A DNA stretch of 64,000 nt from Papilionanthe hookeriana x Papilionanthe teres (GCA_022702705.1 JAKZJZ010000071.1:41844-105843), one strand, 5' to 3'; shown: positions 10,701 through 23,621, counted from the stretch's first letter. Translations and numbers: made by a program. Notes: generated by a model from the letters alone, not told the origin.

Positions 10701-13700
10701 TTTTCTGTATTTAATTTATTTATATAATTATTTTTGGTGGAAAATAGAGATTTTCAAGGAAAATTTGATAACATGACCAAGGGAAAAGTTTCTGTCCTTA
10801 AGAAAATTAGGGGACATTCCTAATGACCAGAGAAGCACTTGGACCAATTTTGGTGATTTTTTGAATTATATTATTTTTATTATAATTATTTTGAGTTTTG
10901 GAGTGTTAATTAATTTAAAAATAAGATAAATGTTGAAAAATGGATTTTATATTTTTCAAAAATCTCTCTGATATCAAGGAAACCAGAGAATCAAATTTTG
11001 CAATTTTCTGATTTTTCTATGATTTATAATAATTATTTTAGTGAAAATGCTAGAAAATACATTTTTTTAATTTTAAAATTACCCTAGGGCTTTAAAATTC
11101 AATATCTCACTAAATAGACCTAGGAAAAATGTGGGATTTGTTCCTAAGTGATTAAAATTCAAAATGTGACATTTTGGTGAATTTTATTATTTTTGTGATT
11201 TTTATTATTTTTTAATTATTAAAAATATTAAAATATTATTAAAAATCAACTTTTTTAGAAAATTGAAATTTTAATTTTCTTGGGTTCCCCTGATATCAGA
11301 GAGGCTCCAAAACCAATTTGGTGAATTTTTAAAAAGTATTTTAAAAGTTATGAATTTTTAAAGTTTAAAATGGCTAAGTGACTTAATCAACCCAATTAGT
11401 GGGGCTAACCAAGTCCAATTGACTTCAAATTTTTATGGTGGATTCCTCTGATCCTAAAGGTCAGTGGAGAATTGATTTCAAGTCAATTTGATACCTGGTT
11501 AACTCTAATTAATTAAAGACCTATTTTGGGTGTTTAAGCCGATTAGGGTTAATTCGAGTGAATTAACTCAAGTCCTATTTTTCCTAGAGTTCTCTGGTCA
11601 TAAGGAACATCACCAAATATTTCTAGAATTTATTTCACAACATGCTAATTTTTGGAATTAAAATACTCAAAACAGCAACATGCATTTGAAAAATAAATAA
11701 CTTTTCACAGAGATGGCCTCGACCTTGGAAAATTCAGGGAATGTTCCCAAGTTCAGAGGCTTCAAAAGCCACTATGGTCTCATGCCATGGTGAATTGTAT
11801 ACATGCATGGAGAATTAAATGTATGCAGAGAGTAAATAAATCATAAAAAATAAAATACTTAATTAAATTAAATGATTTCTTTTCCACATTATTCTCCTCT
11901 GTTCACTGAGCAAGAGGGTATTTTTATTTTATTTTTGTGATTTTTCTACACGAAGATATGAATTTTTGAAGTTTAGGGAATTAAATAAATAGAAAAATAC
12001 CCTAATTTTCTATTTATCCACGCGGCGCCGCGTCGACCTCGGCGGCTCCGAACGCGCGCGTGTCGCGCTCCCATTCGACGCCGCCATCCGAGTCGGCAGC
12101 CCGGGCCCCGCGGTTCTCGTACCGTCTCCTGGTCCGACGCGATCACGGCCGTCCGTGCGCGCGTGTATCGAATGGACGGCATCCGTTCATCGTCCCCGAG
12201 TGTTCTCGCCGAGAGCGCGTCCACACTAAATCCACAAGATCTCACTCGATTCTCGATGGATTTTCATGTTCTTATGCTCACATGGATTCGTCTTGAAGAG
12301 ACGAACACATCTATACGGCTAACATGCATTGAAACTAAGGCATTTGAAATGGAGAATCTCCGGAAGCTCGGGATGAATAGTTAACTCATACCTTAGCTCG
12401 GAGAAGTGTGGCTTCGATCGAGAGTTGTTGCACCTTCGATTGGGTCCCAGCAAGCTCCGGATGAAGTCTCTCGGTGCAGTGAATTGCTAGCTATGAAAGT
12501 GACCACAGCCGATCACAAAGCTTGGAGGGCTGGAGCAAGCTGGGTGGCTCGGAGATGGGGCTTTCGGTGGGAAACTTCTCCTCTTGGTCCGGTGAAGGTG
12601 TAGGACCGATCGATTTGAGGATTGGCTCACCGTGGCAAAGTGTCCTGGTTTTGGGTGGAATTTCGGTTGAGAATTGGGCTACGTTGGTGGGGATTAGGGC
12701 GAATTGACACTGGGGATCAAGCTGCTCTCGGGATGGTGAAGGGTTTGAAACAATTTTGGCGAGTTTCGGCAAGGTTTGTGCTTGGCTCCCTTCATGGCCG
12801 AGAGGGGTGGAGTTTAAATAGAGATGGGTGGAGGCCTCCCGAGAGAGTTAGGGCTTGGGATCGAGTGCTGCTGGTGAGGAGAAGATCGGCCATGGTGACC
12901 AGCTAGGGATGGGGCGGCTCGGCGAGTGAGAATTTCAATGTTGGCTCACATGTGAGCTCTCGGCCATGGTGTTTTCCGGCGGCACGGTGGCCGGCCGGCC
13001 GAGCATGGGTCACCCTCGAGGTCGGGTGGGTCGGGGCTGGAGGTTTGTGCAGATCAATTGGCCATGGACATGTGTAAAGGCTTTGATCCAAAGTGGAATG
13101 GGGCATGGCTAGATTTGGACCTAAATGGGTCAACCCACCCATTTGGGCTAGGTGCACCACCCAAGGCCTGGTTTAGGCTGAGGAGAAAGTGATTTGGATC
13201 GGCTTGATTAGTGGAGTCAAGTCACGATCCAAGTACGATTAGGCTTAAGCATGGTTTAGTGGAATCATGTAAGTGGTTAACCACCTTTAGGAGTTAAGGA
13301 AAGAGCCTCCTCCTTTTGCCCAAAATGGCATGGTGACATGTAAAGAGGCTCTCATGGCTTGCATATGGCTTATGCATGGCTCCATGGCTCCATTTGGCTT
13401 GGGAAAAGTAAAGTCGATTTCATGGAAATGGATTTAAGGAAAATTTTGGTATTTAGGGGTGATTTGGCATGAGGCTTGATTTGGAATTATTTGATGATGA
13501 ATTTAGGACTTAGGGATGATTTTAATTGAAAGTATGATGAGGGGAAATGTCATATGGGCCTTGGAAGAATTTTGGGCTTTTTTGAAAGGGTTTTAGATGG
13601 GCTTTTAAGATGGATTAGGAAAGTGGGCTCTTGAATTTTAAAATGGATTTTGGGATGAAATTTTGTAAAGAGGTTGGGCCAAATAATTATTGGGTTTAGC

Positions 13701-15189
13701 TCATGGATGTGTCATGAGTGACTTGAAGCAAATTTGGGGTAGTTTGGACTTGAATTGGGTTGGATTTGAATTCTTTTGGTGAATGGGCCGATGTAGGTCG
13801 AATTGGGCTAACTTGGGCCAATGTTGGGCTAGGGTTGAAATTGATGTAAAATAAATATTAAGAAATGTTTATGGGAGTGTTTCAAAGAGGTTTTGGCTTT
13901 GGTTGGGTTTTAATTTTGGGGTTTGGGCCTATTTGGGTTAGATTTGGGTTTAGGTCGAAATTGGGCTTTTTGATTTTGGGTTGAATTTGAGTGGGGTTTG
14001 GGTCAAAATCTTGGGCAAATCATGTTAGTGTTTTGTTTATGAGGATGTTAAGGAAGGTTTAGAAAAGATTTGGGGTTAATTGGAGTTGAATTGGGTTAGT
14101 TTGGGCTAAGTTTGGGTCATGGGTCCAAATTTGGGCTTTAAGGCCCAAAGTGAAATTGGATCCAAATGTCAATCAAATTGGACTTGGATTTGGTCTAAAT
14201 TGGTATTGGGAATGTTGAATTGAAGTTTAGAATTGAATTGGACCAAAATTGGGGTCAATTGGGTATGTTTGGTTTGACATTGGGTCCACTTTGGGTTAAA
14301 ATGGGTCGATTTGGGGGTTTTGACAAAAGTAGGGTAAATTGACAAAATTGGCCCATGGTGTAGTTGGACAAAATGAAATTGGGAATATTTGGGATTTTCT
14401 GGAATTTTCTGGGAATTTTCTGAATTTTTGGATTTTTAGGCCAGAAGGGTATTTTGGGTATTTGGAGGGTATTGGGGGGTTTTCTTGGAATTTTTGGTAT
14501 TTTTGGGTATGGATGATCAATTTGAGTGATGTGGAGGTGTTTGGGATTGATTTTGGAAAATTTTAGGTAATTTGGAGATTTTGCAAAAATTTGGGTAATT
14601 CGAGGGTTTTGGGTAGGTTTAGTAGGTGTAGGGTCCAGGGGTCAAAAATTGAAAATTTGGGAAATTGAAGATTGGGTGAATTTGGGTGGGGTGAAATCAT
14701 TTTGGTTGAGCCATGAAGCCATTTCAAGCCCATATGAGCCATGAAAGGACTCATTTGAGGCATTCATTATGTTGTTCCTAACCCTCTTAGCTGAGGGCTT
14801 AGGGGTTAAGGACCATCCATGTGAATCACCCACATGAGTCGGGAGGTTAAGTTGGGTATGGGTGTGGTTTTAGGAAGTGTGTGGAAATGTAGTGTGTAAG
14901 TGTAATGTAAGTGTCGGCCCCTTCATCGGACCAGGGCCGCCGAGGCGATCTAAGGCCGAAGAGTCCTATAGGAACTCATCCTTTAAACTTCCATATTTGA
15001 TTTCAACCCTCTAGGTGATTAGGGGTCTATAGTCAAGTTTGTGGAGTTTGCGGGGAGTTTAGAAGTGGTTTGAATTTCTAAAAGGCGGGTCCCGATTCTA
15101 GTCCTCTAAGATAGTCGAAGGAAAAGCCTGAGGCTAGATCTAAGCACTAAAAAGAAGAAGGGAAGACCTCATCAAAAATGAGGTCAACA
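7750..15189 (-). mobile_element. Element C 5' LTR, ~7.4 kb, reverse orientation
   Basis: Full-length LTR: TGTTGACC at 15189 (minus strand), GCCGACA end at 7750. It is the inverted counterpart of the LTRs at 16183, 36266 and 55487. Landmarks in plus coordinates: hairpin-rich 3' module about 7914-8900; TTGCAAT-type minirepeats 9211-9292; a TTTAA-type pentanucleotide array 9831-10240; A/T-rich sequence to 12000; the 14-bp palindrome ACGCGGCGCCGCGT at 12020-12033 beside a CpG-rich island to about 12180; a TTTAAATA box near 12813-12820; and a long CCAA/TTGG-rich, non-coding 5' part 13200-14900. ORFs inside it are short and not conserved as proteins between LTR copies. Confidence 0.9.
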
Positions 15190-16182
15190 ACGCCAATAGG
15201 CTGATTTTCTCCTTCACCAAGCTGATTTGGACTTCAGCTGTCTATAAGGATGAGTCTGCTCGATAATGGGATCATCCGATTCGGACAAGGATTTGAAAAC
15301 ACGAATGTCAAAATCACCGACGTCTCCCTCTTTGCTCTGACGAACAAGGTATCTACGAGCTGAGAAGCGTCGCTCGAGTTCAACCTTAGGTCGACCCAAG
15401 AGTTTCCTCCTCTGCGAAGGATCCCGGTCGAGAGGAATACTACTTGTCCGCTGAGAGGACATGTTCTTACTACCCCCATTCGGTCTAGTTGTTTCGCTAC
15501 TTACCTCGACTTATCGCCAAATTAAAGGGAAAGAAATTCGAGATTATGTGTAAACCCGTTACTGTGGAGGGTACGGATCTTCTCGTAAGACATTACGTAT
15601 TTCGAAATCGGGTCCAAGTCAAAGATGCCATCATCGACAAGGACCCAAGAAGAAACATAAGTAGAAGGATCGCCGCAGAAGCCGTAACTTCTTGAAATTG
15701 CTTTCTGGAGGAAATCCCGGAATCTGCTGAATATACACACGTTGCCAGAATATACACCGTCGCCGAATATACACCACCGCTCGACTACATACCACTTTTG
15801 GGAGGAAGCGAGTTCCATCCCCTCTCGCCGCAGAGGACGAGGAAAATGTTCGCAAGATTCGTTGCCGCATTGCCTCGACCCGCATACTACGACGATAGCC
15901 GCAAGAAGAGGACTAGAACTACGCCGTTGCTCGGCAATGAACTTTGGTAGAAAAGTTAGCAAAGAAGGAAAGCTGCCAGTATCGAGATTCTACGGAGAAT
16001 AGAGCGGGTGCCAGTCAAATCCGTCTTGGGCCCTGAGTAGAACCCGCCGTCATGACGAAAAGTCGAAAAGAATGAAGGCTAGTCCGCCTGTCATCGTCTC
16101 AGGATTACAGATTAGGGAGGATACGACCTTCCAGCATTTGGCTGACGGACCATCTGGTCCTAGACCTTCTGCTGCTAGAAGG
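15190..16182 (+). pseudogene. Element A, 5' gag-extension fragment (before B insertion)
   Basis: Plus-strand homologue of 24110-25066 in element B (the N-terminal gag extension/ORF1). It includes the GATTTTCTCCTTCACC start region and the CTGCTGCTAGAAGG end. On the left it abuts C's LTR (TGTTGACC read on minus from 15189); on the right it stops exactly where B's LTR starts at 16183. The missing continuation resumes at 43683, after B's 3' LTR. Frames are broken. This fragment is therefore host sequence for two same-family insertions. Confidence 0.8.
16178..16182. repeat. Target-site duplication of element B, left copy (GAAGG)
   Basis: GAAGG directly precedes B's 5' LTR. The same five bases occur at 43683-43687, two bases after the expected end of B's 3' LTR (GCCGAC then GT). 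In the uninterrupted homologue (25063-25067 in B's own gag) GAAGG occurs once, in TAGAAGGATGGTGTGG. This is the 5-bp duplication expected of a gypsy integrase. Confidence 0.75.
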
Positions 16183-19100
16183 TGTTGACCTCATTTTTGA
16201 TGAGGTCTTCCCTTCTTCTTTTTAGTGCTTAGGATCTAGCCTTAGGCTTTTCCTTTGACTATCTTAGAAGACTAGAATTGGGACCCGCCTTTTAGAAATT
16301 CAAACCACTTCTAAACTCCCTGCAAACTCCACAAACTTGACCATAGACCCCTAATCACCTAGAGGGTTGAAATCAAATGTGGAAGTTTAAAGGATGAGTT
16401 CTATAGGACTCTTTGGCCTTAGGAGCACTACTGAGTGGCTCAGTCGATGAAGGGGCTGACTTACATTACACTTACACACTACATTTCCACACACTTCCTA
16501 AAACCACACCCATACCCAACTTAACCTCCCGACTCATGTAGGTGATTCACATGGATGGTCCTTAACCCCAAGCCCTTGGCTAGAGGGTTAGGAACAACAT
16601 AGTGAATGCCTCGAAATGAGTCCTCTCATGGCTCATATGGGCTTGAAATGGCTTCATGGCTCAACCAAAATGATTTCTTTCCACCTAAATTCACCCAATC
16701 TTCAATTTCCCAAATTTTCGATTTTTGACCCACGAGACCCTACACTACTTAAACTACCCAAAACCGCTGAAATTACCCAATTTTTGCAAAATTTCCAAAT
16801 TACCTAAAATTTTCCAAAATCAATCCCAAACACCTCCACATCACTCAAATTGATCATCCATACCCAAAAATACCAAAAATTCCAAGAAAACCCCCCAATA
16901 CCCTCCAAATACCCAAAATACCCTTCTTGGCCTAAAAATCCAAAAATTCAGAAAATTCCCAGAAAATTCCAGAAAATCCCAAATATTCCCAATTTCATTT
17001 TGTCCAACTACACCATGGGCCAATTTTGTCAATTTACCCTACTTTTGTCAAAACCCCCAAATTGACCCATTTTAACCCAAAGTGGACCCGATGTCAAACC
17101 AAACATACCCAATTGACCCCAATTTTGGTCCAATTCAATTCTAAACTTCAATTCAACATTCCCAATACCAATTTAGACCAAATCCAAGTCAATTTGATTG
17201 ACATTTGGATCCAATTTCACTTTGGGCCTTAAAGCCGAAATTTGGACCCATGACCCGAACTTAGCCCAAACTAACCCAATTCAACTCCAATTAACCCCAA
17301 ATCTTTTCTAAACCTTCCTTAACATCCTCATAAACAAAACACTAACATGATTTGCCCAAGATTTTGACCCAAACCCCACTCAAATTCAACCCAAAATCAA
17401 AAAGCCCAATTTTGACCTAAACCCAAATCTAACCCAAATAGGCCCAAACCTCAAAATTAAAACCCAACCAAAGCCAAAACCTCTTTGAAACACTCCCATA
17501 AACATTTCTTAATATTTATTTTACATCAATTTCAACCCTAGCCCAACATTGGCCCAAGTTAGCCCAATTTGACCTACATTGGCCCATTCACGAAAGAATT
17601 GAATCCAACCCGATTCAAGTCCAAACTACCCCAAATTTGCTTCAAGTCACTCATGACACATCCATGAGCTAAACCCAATAATTATTTGGCCCAACCTCTT
17701 TACAAAATTTCATCCCAAAATCCATTTTAAAATTCGAGAGCCCACTTTCCTAATCCATCTTAAAAGCATCTAAAACCCTTTCAAAAAAAGCCCAAAATTC
17801 TTCCAAGGCCCATATGACATTTCCCCTCATCATACTTTCAATTAAAATCATCCCTAAGTCCTAAATTCATCATCAAATAATTCCAAATCAAGCCTCATGC
17901 CAAATCACCCCTAAATACCAAAATTTTCCTTAAATCCATTTCCATGAAATTGACTTTACTTTTCCCGAAGCCAAATGGAGCCATGGAGCCATGCATAAGC
18001 CATATGCAAGCCATGAGAGCCTCTTTACATGTCACCATGCCATTTTGGGCAAAAGGAGGAGGCTCTTTCCTTAATTCCTAAAGGTGATTAACCACTTCCA
18101 TGTTTCAACTAAACCATGCTTAAGCTTCAATTGTGCTTGGATTGTGACTTGACCCCACTAATCAAGCTGATCCAAATCACTTTCTCCTCGGCCTAAACCA
18201 GGCCTTGGGTGGTGCACCTAGCCCAAATGGGTGGGTTGACCCATTTAGGTCCAAATCTAGCCATGCCCCATTCCACTTTGGATCAAAGCCTTTACACATG
18301 TCCATGGCCGATTGATTGCACAAACCTCCGGCCACCGACCCACGACCTTGAGGGTGACCCATGCACAGCCGGCCGGCCACCGGGCCGCCGGGAAAACACC
18401 ATGGCCGAGAGCTCGCATGTGAGCCAACATTGAAATTCTCACTTGCTTGAGCTGCCCCATCCCAGTGGTCACCATGGGCGATCTTCTCCTCACCGAGCGG
18501 CTGATCCCGAGCCCTAACTCCCCACGGGAGGCCTTCCACCCTCTCTATTCAAACCCCTCACCCTCTCGGCCAAAGGAGAGCCGAGCACAAACCCTGCCGA
18601 AACTGCGCCAAAATTGTTCCAAACCCTTCACCATCCTTAGAGCGAGTTGATCCCAGGTGTCGATTTGCCACAATCCCTGTCGACGAGCCCGATTTCTCGG
18701 CGAAATTCCACCAAAACCGGGACACTTTGCCACGGTGAGCCAATCCTCGAATTGGCTGGTCCTACACCTTCATCTGGACCGAGAGGAGAAGTTTCCCGCT
18801 GAAAGCCCCATCTCCGGAGCCACCCGGTTGCTCCGGCCTCCAAGCTTTGTGATCGGGCTGTGGTCGACTTCATAGCCAGGCGATTCACCGAGACCGGGAG
18901 ACTTCATGCGGAGCTTGCGGGACCCGATCGAAGGTGCAACAACTCTCGGATTGAAGCCACACTTCTACGAGCTAAGGTATGAGTTAACTATTCATCCCGA
19001 GCTTCGGAGATTCTCCATTTCAAATGCCTTAGTTTCGATGCATGTTAGCCGTATAGATGTGTTCGTCTCTTGAGACGAATCCGTAGAGCATAAGAACATG

Positions 19101-19333
19101 AAAATCCATTGAGAATCGAGTGAGATCTTAGGGATTTAGTGTGGACGGCTCTCGGGTGAGAACACTTGGGGACGATGAACGGATGCGCGTCCATTCGATA
19201 CACGCGCGCACGGACGGCCGGGATTGCGTCGGACCGAGGAGACGGTACGAGAACCGCGGGGCCGGGCTGGCGACTCGGATGGCGGCGTCGAATGGGAGCG
19301 CGACACGCGGCGTTTCGGAGGCTGCCGAGGTTG

Positions 19334-19382
19334 ACGCGGCGCCGCGTGGATAAATAGAAAATTAGGGTATTTTTCTATTTAT
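19334..19382 (+). promoter_or_regulatory. LTR palindrome plus AT inverted repeat (candidate promoter element)
   Basis: ACGCGGCGCCGCGT (19334-19347) is a perfect 14-bp palindrome at the edge of a CpG-rich island. Two bases later ATAAATAGAAAA (19350-19361) and TTTTCTATTTAT (19371-19382) form a perfect 12-bp inverted repeat around a 9-nt loop. The pair is kept in all four LTRs that include it (12020, 19334, 39428, 58635). ATAAATAG could act as a TATA-like box, but no transcription data are available; a structural role is equally possible. Confidence 0.45.
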
Positions 19383-21119
19383 TTAATTCCCTAAACTTCA
19401 AAAATTCATATCTCTGTGTAGAAAAATCACAAAAATAAAATAAAAATACCCTCTTGCTCAGTGAACAGAGGAGAATAATGTGGAAAAGAAATCATTTAAT
19501 TTAATTAAGTATTTTATTTTTTATGATTTATTTACTCTCTGCATACATTTAATTCTCCATGCATGTATACAATTCACCATGGCATGAGACCATAGGGCTT
19601 TTGAAGCCTCTGAACTTGGGAACATTCCCTGAATTTTCCAAGGTCAGAGGCCATCTCTGTGAAAAGTTATTTATTTTTCAAATGCATGTTGTCTGTTTTG
19701 AGTATTTTAATTCCAATAATTAGCATGTTGTGAAATAAATTCTAGAAATATTTGGTGATGTTCCTTATGACCGAGAGAACTGCTAGGAAAAATAGGACTT
19801 GAGTTAATTCACTCAGATTAACCACTAATTGGCTTAAACACCTAAAATAGGTCTTTAATTAATTAGAGTTAACCAGGCATCAAATTGACTTGAAATCAAT
19901 TCTCCACTGACCTTTAGGATCAGAGGAATCCACCATAAAAATTTGAAGTCGATTGGACTTGGTTAGCCCCACTAATTGGGTTGATTAAGCCACTTAGCCA
20001 TTTTAAACTTTAAAAATTCATAACTTTTAAAATATTTTTTAAAAATTCACCAAATTGGTTTTGGAGCCTCTCTGATATCAGGGGAACCCAAGAAAATTAA
20101 AATTTCAATTTTCTAAAAAAGTTGATTTTTAATAATATTTTAATATTTTTAATAATTAAAAAATAATAAAAATCACAAAAATAATAAAATTCACCAAAAT
20201 GTCACATTTTGAATTTTAATCACTTAGGAACAAATCCCACATTTTTCCTAAGTCTATTTAGTGAGATATTAAATTTTAAAGCCCTAGGGTAATTTTAAAA
20301 TTAAAAAAATGTATTTTCTAGCATTTTCACTAAAATAATTATTATAAATCATAGAAAAATCAGAAAATTGCAAAATTTGTTTCTCTGGTTTCCTTAATAT
20401 CAGAGAGATTTTTGAAAAATATAAAATCCATTTTTCAACATTTATCTTATTTTTAAATTAATTAACACTCCAAAACTCAAAATAATTATAATAAATAATA
20501 ATATAATTCAAAAAATCACCAAAATTGGTCCAAGTGCTTCTCTGGTCATTAGGAATGTCCCCTAATTTTCTTAAGGACAGAAACTTTTCCCTTGGTCATG
20601 TTATCAAATTTTCCTTGAAAATCTCTATTTTTCACCAAAAATAATTATATAAATAAATTAAATACAGAAAAATCACATTTTCTCCTCTCATGTCTTTATT
20701 GACATATGAGTAAAGTCACATAAAAATTTCAAGTTCATTTGAGTTCAATTTAGTGAGTTATGAAATTATTAAGCTTAAAGGGTAAAATGGTAATTAAAAT
20801 CTTTAATCCTTAATTAAAACTTTAGGTTTAATAAAAAATCAACAAGTAAAATATTTGATCCTAATCTGATTTGGATGATTGAAATTTAAATAATTAAAGG
20901 GTAGAAACCCATTAAATAATTTTAAAATGATTAAACTTTAATTAAATAATAGATTAAATTTGGAAGAATAATAAAATTGGAATTATTAAAATAAGGGATC
21001 TTTATTAGGAAGAGATTTATTCTTTAATTTAAAAATCCCTAAATTAATTATATCAACTAATACTCAATTTTTAATTAAAATGATAACTCAAATTTAAAAT
21101 ATTAAAAGACTTAATTTCA

Positions 21120-21480
21120 ATTAAAATTAAAAATAAAGTAAATTAAAGATAAATTAAATTAAGATTAAATTTAAAAATTAAATTAAATTAAATTAATTAA
21201 TAATTAAATTAAATTAAAAATTAAACAATTAAATTAAATTAAATTAAATAATTAAATTAAATTAAATTAAATCAAACAATTAAATTAAATTAAATTAAAA
21301 TTAAATTAAATTAAATTAAACAATTAAATTAAATTAAATTAAATAATTAAAATTAAATTAAATTAAATTAAATAATTAAATTAAAGTTAAATCAAATCAA
21401 ATTAATTAAACACCAAATCAAATTAAATTGAATTATGTTAAACTAAATTAAAACTCGATTAAATTAAGTTAAATTAAATA
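21120..21480. repeat. AAATT-type pentanucleotide array in B 5' LTR
   Basis: A run of imperfect TTAAA/AAATT pentamers interrupted by ATAATT, CAATT and TCAAA variants. Equivalent arrays lie at 9831-10240 (C, complementary strand), 41220-41560 (B 3' LTR) and 60440-60860 (A 3' LTR). Length and interruptions differ among copies, as expected for slippage. Confidence 0.85.
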
Positions 21481-23601
21481 TAACATCACCTAAGACATAA
21501 AAGAAATTAAATATAAAACAACTTGAACACTTATTCCGAATTTAAACTCTTTAACTTAAACCAAATCATTTGAATACTTAACTTGCCCTTGAAAGCTTTA
21601 GTTATTATAACTCCTAAATGAAACATTAAATGGAGTGTTACTTCACTCATAGGATATTCGAATGTCCTAGATTCAGTCGAAGCGAGTTAACAAGACTTGA
21701 AAACCTCGGACGATCGATTCATTTATATAATTAAATTCATTTGGACTTAAAGCAATCCTAGAAATATTGAAAAGATGTTTAAGATCCTTCTTAAGCACTT
21801 TCTCGATATGATAGGATATTTATAAGAACGATTGAATTTGATTATTCTTTGATGAAGAAAATCGTCCTTAAACAAAACACAAAAGAACCTAGACGTCATA
21901 GGAAATGACTAGCTATAGGATTAGGAATTTGGTAGAAAACCATAACCTTTCCCTTAGCTTTACCTAGGAACTTGCTTAAATATTCTAATTGTGTTTTAAG
22001 TGCGGCTTGGGATGACGGGAAGACCCTCAGGGTACGCTTTTATTTTATTGCGATTTACTTTCTTGCAATTTACATTATTGCGATTTACTTTGTTGCAAAT
22101 TGCGTTTACTTTTCTTGCATGATAAAACAAGCTGTTGCATGAAAACTCACACCTTTAGGATAGCCCCTAAAGCTGAAACCAAAATTAAATTAAAAGTCAT
22201 TGCGAAGATAAAATTCACCGCCACAACATTTCGAAAATATAAAACAACTCGAAATTTAATCACAAACAGAACACAAAACTACAATTGCAGCTAAATTAAA
22301 ACGTCTGTTGGATGATCGGGAATACCTCGGATGATGTAACCTACGTGTTGCTAACGGGATTTCCCGCGGTCTAAATGAAAGTGTGGAACTCATTCGGTTG
22401 AGTTTAGCAAATTCATACGGACTAAGTGAATCCGATAAAAATAATGATGCGGAAGGATGGAACCGTGGGATCTTAGCCGGTGTCGTTATAATCAACTTTA
22501 AGATTTGTTTTAATCAAAACATACAAAACACTTGGAAATTAAGACTCCTCTAAACGAAAACACTTTTCTCATCCCCTGATTTATGATTTCTAAAACTAAA
22601 CCTCTGCAACAACAAGGAGCTCGGAGCATGGTGGGCGGCACGACCATCGTCATCGACGAAAACTCGAGTCTACTTCAGCAAAACTCTTCTTAGAATTAAA
22701 ACAACAAAGCCGTAGGATTTCGAGGTAGCTTGCACAGTGCGACATAAATCCTCGACTCTTCGTTAGGCATTTGCATTGCAAATTAAGCCACTAACCGGTC
22801 TTAGGATTCCGAGGTAGTCGTCCGATACGACATAAACCCTCACATTTTCTAGAGTTATTTGTTTGATTTTATCATACAAATATAAGCCCTAATTAATTAA
22901 AATTGACAAGATTGAAATACTCAAATAAACATTAGGACTTTCCTAAATTCGAAGCGAACGATAGGATAGTCGGGAAATTATCGAAGTTCACTTCGAATCG
23001 GTGATTTCTCCTACCTTTCTTCCTTTGGATTCACAAAACAAAATGTTCCAAAAATTTGATCCATTCCATATTGAAACTTCAAAATTCAATCTTTGAAAAC
23101 CTTAAACTTTGAAATTCTTGAGAGCGAGAATCATTGATTATTATCGAGAGTTTTCTTAGGTGATTCCGTCACTTAAGATGTAATTAAGCTATAGGGGCTT
23201 GCCCTTATAGGGAATTTTAAAGAACCCGAGTAATATAAACCCTGTTTAATGTTTTCATATTAAGCGGGGAAACTTGTCGGCTTATAAAATTGGTTCGCGA
23301 GACCAAACGGATGTCACAAATCTTCTAGTTTATTTAATCGAGCCCCACCATCGAGCGATTGTTGTACTATCCTTAGGGATAGATACACGGTTTGTGGTGT
23401 GGTATTCGTTTATATAAACTATTTGGGATGTGAGATCGGTTTGATTTCATATCTTAAAATTTTCAAACTTAAAATTATTTTCAAAATCAAATACTACTTT
23501 TCAATTTATTTATTTAAACTAAATTAAAAATTTGCCGACAACTTACGTTAGGCGACCACTTTTCGAAATAAACACACGACCTAAAAATATGCCGACGAAT
23601 T

Positions 23602-23621
23602 TACGGCGACTCACGTGGGAA
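23602..23621 (+). other. Element B primer binding site (tRNA-Arg-like, tentative)
   Basis: A few bases after the LTR end the sequence reads ACGGCGACTCACGTGGGA. Tat/Ogre elements are generally primed by a tRNA-Arg, with a site starting TGGCGAC. Here the first T reads C (TG to CG) and CACAGTGGG may have become CACGTGGG, in line with the CG-creating noise. The match is suggestive only. Confidence 0.45.

Larger units (their letters stand above)
915..15189 (-). mobile_element. Element C: Tat/Ogre-like LTR retrotransposon, reverse orientation, 5' LTR to RNase H
   Basis: Read on the minus strand, this holds a 5' LTR (15189 down to 7750), a 5' UTR with a degraded primer site, gag, protease and RT, ending inside the first RNase H at 915. 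There the plus-oriented LTR of D interrupts it. Integrase, the ALKBH ORF and the 3' LTR would lie left of the window. Its LTR begins TGTTGACC at 15189. The base pairs just outside (15190-15194, ACGCC) continue the gag 5' region of element A, so C appears inserted into A's 5' internal region. Confidence 0.85.
16183..23597 (+). mobile_element. Element B 5' LTR
   Basis: Starts TGTTGACC, ends GCCGAC(A/G) at 23591-23597. The first ~25 bases hold an 8-bp inverted repeat (GACCTCAT...ATGAGGTC). Then follow CCAA-rich non-coding sequence to about 17900 and a gene-like but non-coding GC-richer part (18180-18960) with a TATTCAAA box near 18550. Next come a CpG-rich island 19140-19349 ending in the palindrome ACGCGGCGCCGCGT (19334-19347), AT-rich sequence, an AAATT-type pentanucleotide array about 21120-21480, minirepeats 22031-22108, and the hairpin-rich module 22290-23430. 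No protein-coding gene is supported within it. Confidence 0.92.

Noticed and set aside
12060..12900. Host gene in the GC-richer part of the LTR (several 60-94-codon ORFs on both strands)
   Set aside because: The same ORFs recur in every LTR with shifted frames and no conserved protein; both strands are open because of composition. No domain is recognisable.
14296..14833. Small proteins such as the Trp/Phe-rich or Pro/Lys-rich ORFs in the CCAA/TTGG-rich part of the LTRs
   Set aside because: Low-complexity translation of LTR sequence; mirrored ORFs on the opposite strand and no coding signature.
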